Assembly (NCBI GenBank): GCA_004835665.1
Contig: RBKR01000001.1
Coordinates: 930,001-994,000, forward strand
From: Phoma sp. XZ068
Taxonomy: Eukaryota > Ascomycota > Dothideomycetes > Pleosporales > Didymellaceae
DNA length: 64,000 nucleotides
Direction: 5' to 3'
In this document: positions 1-11,223 of the stretch, in pieces
How positions within the stretch are numbered: position 1 is the stretch's first letter
Layout: each line of letters begins with the position of its first letter
Program-made: the position numbers and the translations under genes
Notes under the pieces: generated by a model
Seen by the model: only the letters and a program-made list of their open reading frames with translations
Told to the model about the DNA's origin: nothing
The model's database searches: none

Positions 1-1154
1 CGCCAAGTCGCTGTTGGGTCGCTGCTGTTACCAAAATGCCTAGAATTGAGGCGAAGATGCCGTAAAATGGAAATGCGAAGGCCTGGCCCCAGATGGCGTC
101 TCTCGGACGCTTGGAAAGACGGGAGTAGTCGTTCTGGTTCATTATACCGGCGGCAATGGAACCAATCGTCGACATAATGCCATATATCATCAACCAGGTC
201 GTACTACCTGAACCGCTCGTATCGGGGTTGGAGGAGATTGTGGAGCCGAATCCTTCGGGGCCCATCGTGCTGAGAGCCCATATCAAGAGCGCAAGGAAGA
301 AGACGATCGTGACAGCGCTAGCAACATTGAAGAACTTTTGCAATCTATGCGGTGCGATCATCAGGGCTGGAAGGCTGATAACCGAGAAGATGAAATATGC
401 GAGGAACTGTGCCGAGGTCATGCCCGTCTCCGCGGGGATCGTGTTGGGAATGCGCGACTCGTACTGAGGATCGAAAGAGAGGAGAATGAGATAGAGGCAC
501 TCTCCTCCAACCCAGGCCTGGAACCCATACCAAACTAGTATATGTGGATCAGTCTATGTGGATCGCTGTACAGGGTGGGGACTCACTGAAGCCTAAGAAG
601 ATTCTATTCCAGATGGCAAAATGTGCACCCCACATACCCCAGACAGCTCTACTCATTACGGAGAAGCCAACTTGCAGTCGTTAGCCTGCGCAGCCTATCA
701 ATATCTTTTTGGGTTTTATGCTTACTATGGTAATGAGCCCCTGCAAGCGAGCTGATGAGGAGTGCAACCGTCGCGAGAAGGTTTCCAATGACGATAGCTG
801 AGCATCTGGTTAGCAGGAACAATTTGTGAGATAGATTCTTTCCTACCAATTATGGCCTGCCACCAGGTCAAGCCTAGGGGTATCAGAGCGCTTCCAGTCA
901 GAAATGTAGCGATGTTGCAATTAATGAGGAGCCCTAACATATCAATGAGTACCAGCGGGCTGACGTATGCTCTTAAACCTACATAGGTTATGAAAGGTCG
1001 AGAAGGTCCATGTGCGTCGGATGGATTCGACAGGGCGGATATCTGCGTTCTGACATGGTCAGTGTCGCAAGAGCTGGTCTAGCATGAGTCTACATACGAT
1101 CCATTGTGAGCTCCCTTGAAGCTCAAAACGCTTGAAGAAGCCGCGGGACTGCAT
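1..1154 (-). CDS. NCS1-family nucleobase/hydantoin-type permease, 3' end cut by window
   Basis: A plasma-membrane proton symporter of the nucleobase-cation-symport-1 family (Fur/allantoin/uracil permease type). Spliced exons read MQSRGFFKRFELQ, then NADIRPVESIRRTW (the NCS1 N-terminal signature), then LGLTWWQAII, then AVWGMWGAHFAIWNRI, FLGFIWYGFQAW and later NQNDYSRLSKRPRDA. All are hallmark NCS1 positions in the right order. Introns of about 48 nt (1050-1097) and 49 nt (934-982) are followed by others near 820, 700 and 560. The ATG at 1154 is chosen because it precedes the NADI motif by the usual distance. The C-terminal part lies beyond base 1. It diverges from the hydantoinase gene at 1796. 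Known NCS1 substrates include allantoin, uracil, cytosine and (bacterial Mhp1) hydantoins. The substrate here is inferred from the neighbour only. Confidence 0.85.
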
Positions 1155-1795
1155 CGTGATGGGTTCCCAACGAGATGGAAGTAAGCGCCAGGAATACGCG
1201 GCGCGATGGCATTGATAAGTACGTCCTCGCGTGATATCCGCGATAACGCGCAGAGGCGTCTATCTAGACCGTTGGCCCAGGCCAGTTATCAGAATGCTTG
1301 ACAAAGTGATGCTTATGAGACGTGCCTATCTTCCCTCCTTCTTGAGTCGGAAACTAAGAGCGGGCTTGGCCTAGCGTGACGTGTAAATAGGCGAAGATCT
1401 CGGAGCATCATCGGTCAAGTGACAGCTCATTGGCGGCAAAGAGAGTGTCGGCCAACTTATACTCGGTCAACTTTCGTTCGGCCAACTTGTTTGCTTGGTG
1501 TCGGCTAACTGTGTCGGACTACGCAAAGACGAGAGTAGAACCATTCTCTGGCCTCCCTCCACAGGCCTGCAACGCTCCATGTAGACCTGACAGGATGTGG
1601 ATCCAGCCGTTACCGAGGAGGGTTGCCTGTCTCAGATATGCTCTGACCGTTTATATTACATGCATCCACCTTCCTCACCTAGACATCTTGGCCTCTATTC
1701 CCCAAAGCAATACCACGCTGACACACGACACAGCATAGACAGCCCGTTGCACCACGACATTCATCACACTCTGTGCAGTCGGTCTCGTGCCCAGG
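1155..1795. promoter_or_regulatory. Divergent promoter between NCS1 permease and hydantoinase
   Basis: About 640 bp without a credible gene lie between the start codons of two outward-transcribed genes, so both promoters must be here. It contains the CGG repeat array listed separately. Co-regulation is inferred from the arrangement. Confidence 0.7.
1449..1524. repeat. CGG(C/T)CAACTT direct repeats with 15-bp period
   Basis: CGGCCAACTT at 1449, CGGTCAACTT at 1464 and CGGCCAACTT at 1479 are spaced exactly 15 bp apart. A variant CGGCTAACTG follows at 1502 and a CGG at 1515. CGG triplets are the half-site of fungal Zn2Cys6 activators, so this could be a binding array for a pathway regulator. That role is inference; the periodicity is directly visible. 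Confidence 0.6.
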
Positions 1796-4700
1796 ATGTC
1801 CCTATATCGCATTGGAGTCGATGTTGGAGGAACAAATACGGATGCCGCAATTCTAGACATCAAAGATGCCGACGGTCCTCAGCGCGGTGTTCTCGCCTCG
1901 CACAAATCAGCGACCACCGAAGACATCACTAGTGGCATCGAAGCAGCCATACGCGCAGTCCTATCAGATTCTGGAGTAGATCATGGCCGTGTTCTCAGCG
2001 TCACCATAGGGACCACACATTTCATCAACGCACTGATTGAAGCGGATGCGAGGCGGCTTGACAAAGTAGCCGTGATACGCCTTTGCGGACCATTCACAAG
2101 ACAAATACCTCCTTTCTCGGACTTTCCAGTAGGCCTACGCACCATTCTGGGAGGGGATGCCTACTATCTGGACGGTGGACTCGAGATTGACGGCCGCGAA
2201 CTTGCCCCTCTGAATCTCGATCAAGTACGAACAACGGCAAGGAGCATTGTCGACTCTGGCATCACTTCAGTAGCTGTCATCGGGGTCTTTTCTCCTTTAG
2301 ACCATAACGGCATGCAAGAAGAGCAATGCAAAAAAGCCCTGCTGCAAGAAACTCCGGGACTGCGCGTGGTCTGCTCTCACGATATAGGTCCCATAGGACT
2401 TCTGGAAAGAGAGAATGCTACCATTCTCAACGCTGCTATTCTGCGCACAGCATTCAGAGTTACAAACAGCTTCAAAGGGGCCATGGCGCGTCTCGGGCTT
2501 CCATGTCCATTGTATCTGTCGCAGAATGATGGAACGTTGATCGATGCAGATACTGCTGCGCATTACCCCATCAAGACCTTTGCAAGCGGCCCTACGAATA
2601 GCATGACGGGTGCTGCATTTCTCGCTGGCATGGATAAACAAGTGCCATCCACCTCGCAAGCGAATGATGCTGCGCTCAACAACGAGCCGCAGGTCCTGGT
2701 CGTGGACATTGGCGGTACAACGACCGACGTCTGTGCACTATTACCGTCAGGATTCCCAAGGCAGGCTCCCGGATTCGTCGAGGTTGGTGGCGTGAGAACC
2801 GCCTTCTCAATGCCTGAAGTTGTCTCGGTCGGACTAGGCGGCGGAAGCAAGGTTTTCGTCGACTCGTCCAATGCCAATCCCAAAGTTACCATCGGACCAG
2901 CATCAGTGGGTCACTTTTTACATCAAGAAGCTCGGGTATTTGGAGGCAGTACTTTGACTTCAACGGACATCGTCGCGGCTCTTGGCAACGCGCAGCTTGG
3001 AAACGCAGAGCTCCTTAACGGACTGTCGCCTGCAGTAGTCAACAGCGCTCGTAAAGAGATAAACAGAATGCTTGAAGCAGTCATTGAGCAGATGAAGGTA
3101 TCTTCTGCCCCGGTCCACATACTTCTTGTCGGAGGTGGCTCGATTCTGGTCACAGAGGACTTGAAAGGAGTCGACAAATGCATCAAACCAATCCATCAGG
3201 GAGCTGCCAATGCTGTGGGGGCAGCGATTGCCAAAGTTTCTGGTGAGATTGATGTGGTCGAGCTGCTTGGTGATAGATCCGAGAACGAAGTCGTTGAAGA
3301 GGTTTGCCAGAAAGCGATAAATCTGGCTGTGTCCAAGGGCGCAACAAGAGGGCATACTCAGACCATGGAAATCAACAAAATGCCTCTTCCATATACGGAT
3401 AATAAAGCGATAAGAATACAAGTACGCGCGGTGGGTCCGCTTTCAATACCGGATGAGCTGACGCCCCCGGTATCGCCTACATTAGCAGCACAAAAAGAGG
3501 AACTCTTAGAACTGGAAGGCCAGAAGGTCTCAGTGCCAAATGCCCTGGAGTCGACTACCAAACCTTCCCTGGCGGTTGACCTGGATCAATATCGACCACG
3601 TGTGCAAGACGGTATCTGGTACGTGTCCGAAGTAGATCTGGAGCTCATATCGACAGGCTGCGGAGTCTTGGGTACAGGCGGTGGAGGACCGACACACCAT
3701 GAGTACCTAAAGAGTTTGCATGCGCTCCGAAGCGCGCCTGGAGGACGAATGCGCATCGTCTCGCCTTCAGCTCTCAAAGACAACGATTACTGTTATTTTG
3801 GGTCGTGGTACGGCAGCCCAAGCGTAATCAACGAGCGCATCGCTGGTGGGAACGAGATCACCCTCGGGATGGAAACTATGAAGCAGGTCACAGGTGGCAA
3901 GCCTATGGCCGGCATCTTCATTGATGAAATGTGAGTTCCTTGCAAACAGGCCAACAATCGTACTGACTAAACACAGTGGCGGCGGAAACGGTATGAGTGC
4001 CTTCCCAACAGGCGTCCATTTCGATGTGCCCGTCATCGACGGGGACGCCATGGGTAGAGCTTACCCGACGATGTACCATGGTCAGTATAACCCCCCGGTG
4101 TGCTAGATCCGTATTAACTTACGATCAGCAATCTTCTCCGTATACGGATATCCACTAGTACCTTGTGTACTATCCGACGCACGGGGCAACACATCAGTGG
4201 TCATGGTAAGCAGATAAAGACAGCGATTTTGAAAGTACTGGTTTAATCTTCGAATTTTAGAGTACTGATTCACCCGTACGACTCGAGAAGATGCTCCGCG
4301 ACGCGGCTATCGAGCTCGGCCTGGCTTGCGCAGTATGCGCCACCCCTCTTCCAGGTTCCGCTATAAAATCATACGGCATCCCGAATACGCTATCGTTGGC
4401 ATGGTACCTTGGGCGTGCTATCCATGCCGCACGAAGATCCAAGCAAAGCTACACAGATGCGATAGTAAGACCCTCACCCTCCAACAGTTCAAGCTTGCTA
4501 ACACCGGATCCTAGTTCAGAGTCTGCACTGGCAGAGTCCTCTTTACCGGCAAGATCGTGAATGTTACTCGCTACATTGGCGGTGGGTACACCATGGGCAC
4601 CGCCATCATTGGACCCGACCACGACGAGACAAATAGTGAGATCGCTCTGGCCGATTCCTACATGACGATTCCTTTCCAAAATGAGTACCTCTACGCCGCA

Positions 4701-4985
4701 TTGAGTGACTCCACAGGCTCGGAAGCATCTCGAAAAGTCGTTTGCACTGTTCCAGACTTGATCTCCATCCTAGGTCAGGATGGCGAGGGAATTGGGTCTC
4801 AAGACCTGCGGTACGGCCTGCGCGTCAGCGTGATTGCTCTTCCAGCACATCCTCTGTGGAAGACCGAGAAGGGGTTGGCTGTGGGCGGGCCTGAAGGGTT
4901 TGGGCTGAAAATGCCTGTTGTTGGAGTGGAAAGCGGGTTTACCAAGGCGCGCAGTGTCATTGAAGAGTTTGATTGTAAGCAGTAG
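1796..4985 (+). CDS. Hydantoinase A / DUF917 fusion protein
   Basis: A two-part catabolic enzyme of about 996 aa. Exons: 1796-3930, 3977-4080, 4129-4205, 4261-4464, 4515-4985. The first ~600 residues are hydantoinase/oxoprolinase-like, with actin-fold phosphate motifs GVDVGGTNTDAAIL near the N-terminus, ASGPTNSMTGAAF and VVDIGGTTTDVCAL. The C-terminal ~370 residues match DUF917 (S-methyl-thiohydantoin desulfurase type), with LGTGGGGPTHHEY, the exon-spanning EIGGGNGMS and DGDAMGRAYPTMYH. Every junction restores the reading frame and the family motif. The ATG at 1796 starts MSLYRIGVDVGG; an upstream in-frame GTG at 1787 is not used. Family members hydrolyse cyclic amides such as hydantoins or 5-oxoproline, the ATP-dependent ones using this fold. 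The exact substrate is unknown. The divergent NCS1 permease suggests an imported hydantoin-like compound. Confidence 0.88.
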
Positions 4986-5390
4986 TATACTCTGGTTACT
5001 CGTGTCAATATCACCAAGTACTGGCTACTGATACATCTAATCGATTAACAATCCCAAATATCACAAGGCATTGCATGGAATCAGTCGCATGCAACAAATC
5101 TTCCATGACACATGACCCTACTCGAGCAACCAGGAACGACCGACAGATTATTCGACGCTAGATTTTCCTGTCATCTTAATCCCGTTCATCGAAAGTGTTC
5201 AACCATCGCATAAAAGCTGGTTGACACATCGCGCGTAGTCAATCTGTGTGGCGCGAGTACCCGCGTGGCGCCTGCCCATCACGGTACTACCGCGCACCAC
5301 ACCCACGCATTTTCACACATGCTCCAACCCAATCCCTTCTCCTCCCCTCCGAAACCCAAAAGTTGAATCGCCGGCGACAGGAAATTCACA
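4986..5390. other. Intergenic: hydantoinase 3' region and RPS29 promoter
   Basis: No open frame looks coding. The last ~150 bp before 5391 are C/T-rich, as is usual for a ribosomal-protein gene leader in filamentous ascomycetes. Confidence 0.5.
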
Positions 5391-5739
5391 ATGTCCCACG
5401 AAAGCGTTTGGTACTCGCGCCCACGCACCTACGGCAAGGGCTCGCGGAGCTGGTACGTGTTGCACTTGTAGTCCGTCCATCATCGCACACATCTCGCACC
5501 ACTCTCCCAAACTCGTTTTTTCTTTTATTCACAGATATCACAGCGTCGTAACCGGCTCCCGCAAACACGCCGGCGTAATCCGCAAATACGGACTGAACAT
5601 GAGCCGTCAGGCATTCAGGGAGAAAGCCGCGGATATTGGGTTCGTCAAGGTGAGTCTCGAACTCGAAATCCATCAAACTCCATCAAACTCGGGGGAATGA
5701 GTGATATATAGGGGGCTAATGTGTGTGTAGTACCGCTGA
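5391..5739 (+). CDS. RPS29: 40S ribosomal protein uS14 (S29), zinc ligands mostly lost
   Basis: Small-subunit head protein of the cytosolic ribosome, 58 aa. Exons: 5391-5452, 5544-5649, 5731-5739. Exon 1 gives MSHESVWYSRPRTYGKGSRS, the fungal S29 N-terminus. Exon 2 contains HAGVIRKYGLNMSRQAFREK, the uS14 signature, and exon 3 adds only YR and the stop. Acceptor 5543 is chosen because the earlier AG at 5534 would create TGA at the junction. Relative to yeast S29 (CxxC..CxxC), only the first cysteine remains. The second is replaced within CVVTGSR, and the pair in N-I-C-R-Q-C-F is S and A in NMSRQAF. Two extra residues sit in the loop. Strong family match; it could be the sole copy or a paralogue. 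Confidence 0.88.
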
Positions 5740-6684
5740 GCTGTACGGTAAGCTGTACGTTAAGCTACGAGAGGCGAAGTTGAAGGATGAAAGGAATCGC
5801 TCAAAAAGTGGGAGACTAGGGTGGAGACCAGGCTTGGAAAAGAAGAGTGAGAATGCAATAGTTCACGTATCTCTGTTGTGTGCGGCTGCAGAATGCATAA
5901 ACTACACCGTGGCTATGCGACGCGGGGGAACAGACAGCTAAAGTTACCCAATCTACACCTCCTGATTTCCCGGCAGCTTTTGTCGTCCGGAATGAAGTAA
6001 GATGGGGTTATCCCATTCCTCACACCCATCTTTTGAAACGGCTTCAAAGACCGGTGGGATCATTCAGCAGCATAAAGAAAGCCCCGAGTGACAGAGCAGC
6101 GAGACATTCACAGAAACTACGAAAGCTACGCGTGGATTCGCTCGTCTTCCCATCGCCAGGGATTCTGTACATCGTCCTCCTTGTAATATAAGTCCATGGT
6201 CTTGATGTGCACATTCACATGCACATGCACATCCACAAACAAGCCGTGTTAACAAAACCTTCTCCACTCGAACCGAAAGCCCACACAATGAAATGTGCTT
6301 CGTCCAGCTCCAAAACATTTCCTTTTCGATCGTCGAACATGCTCAATGAATCTTCCGCTAGTGGTACTTATCTCGCGCTGCTACAGCACTGCATGATTCC
6401 TCTGGAGACGAAGGACAACGTGTAGTCTTACTTCCGCAAGCCATGCACAATTGAAGAGAGTGTGGGTGAGATAGAGTGACGGTCAAGTCCCCTGCCAAAG
6501 GGGATGCAATTGTGGGTCAGTAGACATTCAATCTAGTTGTATATCTGTATATCTATTTGTAACTAAATTACGCGTATAACGACGAATCCCACCCAGCACC
6601 ACGCTATGCTATGCAACAACACTCCCAACCCAAACCCAAACCCCAGGCCCAAAATCCCATACATCACTCCAAAACAATACAACA
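5740..6684. other. Convergent intergenic region with a small CACATG microsatellite
   Basis: 3' flank of RPS29 and of the oppositely transcribed Sip3-type gene. Near 6207-6240 there is a short CACATG/CACATC repeat. Short frames here have no recognisable protein features. No gene seen. Confidence 0.5.
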
Positions 6685-9600
6685 CTAAATCAACCCCTTC
6701 CGCCCCTCCCTAACCAACCCCAAACTCCTCTCACAATCCCCACAATACCTTTCCACCCACGCCCTCACATCCCCTTCCTTCTTCTTGTCGCCCTTGCCGT
6801 TCAGAATCGTGCCAACCCTGCTGCACTTCTGCGTCTCGTCGAGCAGCCAGTGCTCGTACGCGGCCTCGACGACCTCCTGCTCGATGCGGTTGACGACGCG
6901 CAGGGCGACGAGGAGGTCGTGTCGCTGGGCGCCGAGGTTGCGGCGGGTGCGCTCGAGGCGTCGGGTGCTTGATGTTGTGGGGTCGTAGAAGGAGTTTGGT
7001 GAGGTGGAGGAGGAGGGATGGGTGAGGAGGTGTGTGAAAGTTTGGTGGCTGGTCGAATTAGCAGGGTGTTAAGGGTGTGTGGTGATGTGAAGAGGGGACG
7101 TACCATCGGTTATCTGCGATGCTATCCGCCGGCAGCGCGAGCTCGAGGCTGGTGTCGTTAGGGTTGGCGAAGGCGTCGGCGATGTCGCGTAGGTAGACGG
7201 CGCGCGTCATGGTGATTGAGGGGCCGACGCCCAGACGCGACATGTAGCTTGCGGCGTTGCGCTCGTTCCACCATGCCCAGCTGTCCTTGGAGGTGTAGAA
7301 GAAGTTTGCTCCTCCACTAGCTAGCAGCAACACGACGAGCAGCTTGTGTGTGGAGACCACATTGCCGATGCCAGCAAAGATGGCCAGCACCCAGCTCATG
7401 ACAGTCGACAGGACGCTGATGATGACGTTGCCGATGTACTGCGCGACGAACGAGCCTGTTGTTGTTGGTTTCAGTTTGAACTTGCGTGGGCGGTTCGGCG
7501 GGGGTATGTCCTCAGCATTCACCTGCACAGCTTGGGTCTGCACGCCAACCTGGCCGAAGATGTTGGTGACCTTGCCAGTGCTTCTGTTGTGTCCGAGGCG
7601 GGCGACTTGGTCGTTGACTACATCGACAAGATCCTGCGCTTCAAGCTCCAGGTCCTGGAGACCCTGGCGCTCGATGAGCTTCTTCGCAATGCGTGGATTA
7701 CGTTTCCAGTCGATCTTGGTGTAGACAGCAAGCTTGCACCGTGATTTCGATACATGTGTGATGACAACCTTGCTAAGCAGCACAAACCGCTCATGACCCG
7801 GCAAGTACCACGGGGTTTTCCTATCTGAGACCACGTAGCAGAGGTGGTCGTTCAGCACTTCGATGATTTGGTAGTCATTGATGACAACACTAGCACTGTT
7901 CTTACCGTGCTGTATGATCTCGTACTCAAAATCACGACGCTGATGCGTCTTGTCGGTTGCTGTCCAGGGCCCTTGTACCACCCGCTTTGCGAGTCGTTCC
8001 CTATACAGCAGCTGAAAGACGGCACTCTTGTCACCAAACAGGATGTGGAAGAGCCCCTTTGCACTGATCTCGTACTCCTTGTCGACGGCGACTTGCGTCA
8101 TACCGGCAGGAGCGAACACAACCGGCTGAGATGGCAGCTTGAACTTGGCTGTGGTTTTGCTGGCACCGACTCCAGAAGGCCCAAACAGGTTTCCGTCGAT
8201 GCGGAGACTTGTCTTGATGTTCTTCCCGCCGTAGCCAGGATCCATGGGCGTATCCGGCGAGATCTCTTCCCAGCCTTCCTCGCCGGCTGACTGATTGTCG
8301 TCAGTCTCCATCCTGATCAGTGTCTTGATGACTTCGCCCAGCTCATGTTCGCCGGTGGTGGCGTTCCGAACCAAGAAGTTGAGGCGTCGCTGGAGGAGCT
8401 TGAGAGGCTCGAGGAAGGTCTTGACAGTGATCCTAGTCGCGCCGTCTTCTCTCGCACCAATCTTGAAATGCAGGAAGAGGAAGTCGCAGTCTTTGCCGGG
8501 CGCAGCAGTGACTTCGTCAATCTGGTCCATAACAATCCCCGTCACCAAGACGAGACCAAGATGGTTGCTGTAAAAGTAGATATCCTTGGTCGTGACATAG
8601 ACACGGCCTGGAAACTCCTGCTGCTCAGTCGGGTTCCAAACAGCGCGGAACACCAACACCAGCTTTTCTGATCGTGGGACTGTAGGGAAGAGGATTCGGA
8701 ACTGCGCATCCTGCATCCGTAGCGCAGCCGGGTATTGGCTAGGGAACTCGTCTTCTGAGGTGGACGGCCGGCTGATGGGACCACCGAGACTGATGGTCTT
8801 TCGATGAGCGGGTACTGCAGGGGTGGTGCTTGTAGCCGGATCTTGATCTGCGGTACCTTCGGGCTTGATATCGAACAGATCACCGGGAGGGGCGTTGATG
8901 GGACTGGGCGGTCCTGATATACTTCGATCGCGAGTTCCTGGCTCGTCTGGTTTGCCAATCTTGTTTACGTAGCCCCAGTTCACGGAGCCCCACAGGTTGG
9001 CCATGAGACCACCAGGCATGTTGCCAGACTTGCCAATGCCAAGCCCTCGCTCTCCACTGACAGCCACGGCGGCCTTGCTCAGGTTGGTGGGTGCCGGCGG
9101 ATTTGCGAGGGTGTTTGGTGACAGGCTTGTGTATGGAAGTGTTTGTCCCATGACGAGGCGTGTGTCAGGAAGACCCGGTGCAGGAGCGGTAATTTGACCG
9201 ACTTGGACGATGTTGTGGCTGGCCGAAGCAAGACTGGCGGATATGAGACTGGCAATACCACCGGTAGCAGAGGAAGGATTGCTTCCACTGAGCTGAGGCC
9301 CTGCCGTCGACTTGCGTGACAGGTCCAGCTTCTCCATGATGCGTGCAGCATGGTCTCGTCGACCTACCTCGCCTTCTCGGTCCAGTCCAGTGGCTCGACG
9401 TGACACGTCCATACTGGCACCACGTGAAACGTCGCCGCCAGGTATACCGAGCGATGTTTCGGCGCGGTCAAGACCTGTGATTTCGTCGCTAGGGTGGGCA
9501 GCATGGCCTTCTGATGTCTTAGCAGCGAACTCGGGTGCGACGGGGGGACTAATGGAGAAGGCAGCGTCGACAGCGCCTTGAGCTCCGGGGAGGTCCTTGG

Positions 9601-10913
9601 ATGTGTCTTCCAGCGCCTTGCGTTTGGCGACCTCGAATGCCGATATCCACTCGGTGATATCACTCTGGGTCTCAGCTTGGAGCAGGATGGTGGTGTCTTT
9701 TGTCTTGACTTCGAAGCAGAAGCGTCGTTCCTCCTGGAAAGCGGGTCGAATACCACACAGCAGCACGCCAATCTTTTCAGACTCCTCAACAGCACCTGAA
9801 CGTGTGCCTTGTGTGAGCCAGCCAAAGATACCGTTCTTGACGAAGAACCACCTCCTGACCCAGTATGTCCTCGCAGGTTTGCCGGTGATGGTGCGCTGGA
9901 AGAGCCAGCCCTGCTTCTCTGCCTTTTCGTTTGCGGGATCGGGCTTGGCGGGGGATTGTATGTTGGCAGATGACGGGCCGGGCGTACCCAGGTAGGCGAC
10001 GGTGGAGGCTGCGTACGAGTCGAGGTCTCGCGACGGGCGCACGCTCTGCTCGGCGGCTTGCTCGACCTGCTGCCGTGCCAGATGCAGCTCTCGCTTGAAG
10101 ACGCGCTCGCCGTTCTCCATCTCCTTGCTCCAGCCTCGCACGCGCTCAATGTCAGTGTTGCCGAGTGCGAAAGCTTTGGTGGGGGCGTCCTTTGCCGTCT
10201 TCATCTCGCGCCACTGCTCGTGGATGACCTTGACGAGGACCTTATCCAGCGTCAGTCGCACTTGCGGGGCGAGGACGCAGAAGTTCATGCTCGCTTGCAG
10301 GTAGGCGCGCCGTGCCTCGTGCAGCTGGAAGGCGTCTTCTCGCAGCGACGACGCTTCCTTGGACTTGACCTGGCTGGCGTAGCGGGCAATGGCGCCATCG
10401 AAGGTGCGCTGGGTGGAGTCGAGGTTCTTGCGTGCCTCTTTCAAGATACGCAGGTCGTTGTTCAGAAAGGCTCTTATCGGCTCGCACACGGTCGTCTCGG
10501 CCTTCTTCATGCTTCGGCAGGTGCTGTTCCAGTACTCGCGTGCCCCCTCGCCGAAGCGCTTGAGGGCGAGGACGGTGTAGTCATGATCGAGGATAGCCTC
10601 GGACAGCTGCAGCGGCGGGTGCGAGGACTGCACGTACGTGTCGACGATACCCTGGAGCGTGCTGAGCTCCGAGGCGAGCCGCGAGGTCGCGCGGACGTAC
10701 GAGTCGAGCCAGCGCTCGATGAGCTCGATCTGGTCGGCGAAGTGGACGGCGGTGGCTCGGAAGGTGGGCGAGTCGAGGGCGGCTTCCTTGATCACGACGG
10801 GGCTGCATGCAGGGTGAGTATCTACTATGTTGTGGGTGCATCTCGACCTACATCAGGTCCAACGGCTTCGACACGGGCTCGAGGGTGGGCGGTTGTGCCT
10901 CGTCCTCAGCCAT
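6685..10913 (-). CDS. SIP3: BAR-PH-GRAM-VASt sterol transfer protein (Sip3/Lam type)
   Basis: An ER-anchored lipid (sterol) transfer protein acting at ER-plasma membrane contacts, by family knowledge (yeast Lam1/Ysp1 and Lam3/Sip3). About 1374 aa. Exons on the minus strand: 10913-10852, 10802-7104, 7048-6685. Order along the protein: BAR-like coiled region (about residues 20-260, including ERWLDSYVRATSRLASEL), PH domain (about 315-420, WLFQRTITGKPARTYWVRRW), a long disordered linker, GRAM domain (from FRILFPTVPRSEKLVLVF), VASt/StART-like domain (about 900-1085, DKEYEISAKGLFHILFGDKS), one or two membrane segments (IISVLSTVMSWVLAIFAGI), and a conserved tail spliced from exon 3 (DLLVALRVVNRIEQE). 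The start is set by exon 1, MAEDEAQPPTLEPVSKP, joined across a 49-nt intron. It shares a 310-bp promoter with KRI1. Confidence 0.88.
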
Positions 10914-11223
10914 GGCGGCGGTAGAAGCAGCGCAGAAAGGGGTATCAGAAGCTCAAAAGAAGCAACCAGGGCAGCTATTATACATGACAGGAAACAAAAG
11001 TAGGCATGGAAAGGAGCCCGGCGATGTTGCGTGCAGTGCTCGGTGCTGGAGGGCTCGGGCTCGGGAGTGCCGTATTCGCTCGTACTGCCCGACTCCCGCA
11101 CCGACGTCAACGCGGGCGAGCAGACCCTGGTCCCGGCGGCCCACTTTTAAGTCGAACTCTTGGCGGCGCTCTTGCTTTGCGAAATTTTGAGGAAGGCGCA
11201 GACTACACCGCACCCCACACAAG
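10914..11223. promoter_or_regulatory. Bidirectional promoter SIP3-type / KRI1
   Basis: 310 bp between two outward-facing start codons (10913 minus, 11224 plus). No other gene fits. Joint regulation is possible but not shown. Confidence 0.6.

Noticed and set aside
10058..10924. 288-codon open frame antisense to the Sip3-type gene
   Set aside because: Shadow of the BAR region; composition and lack of family features argue against it.
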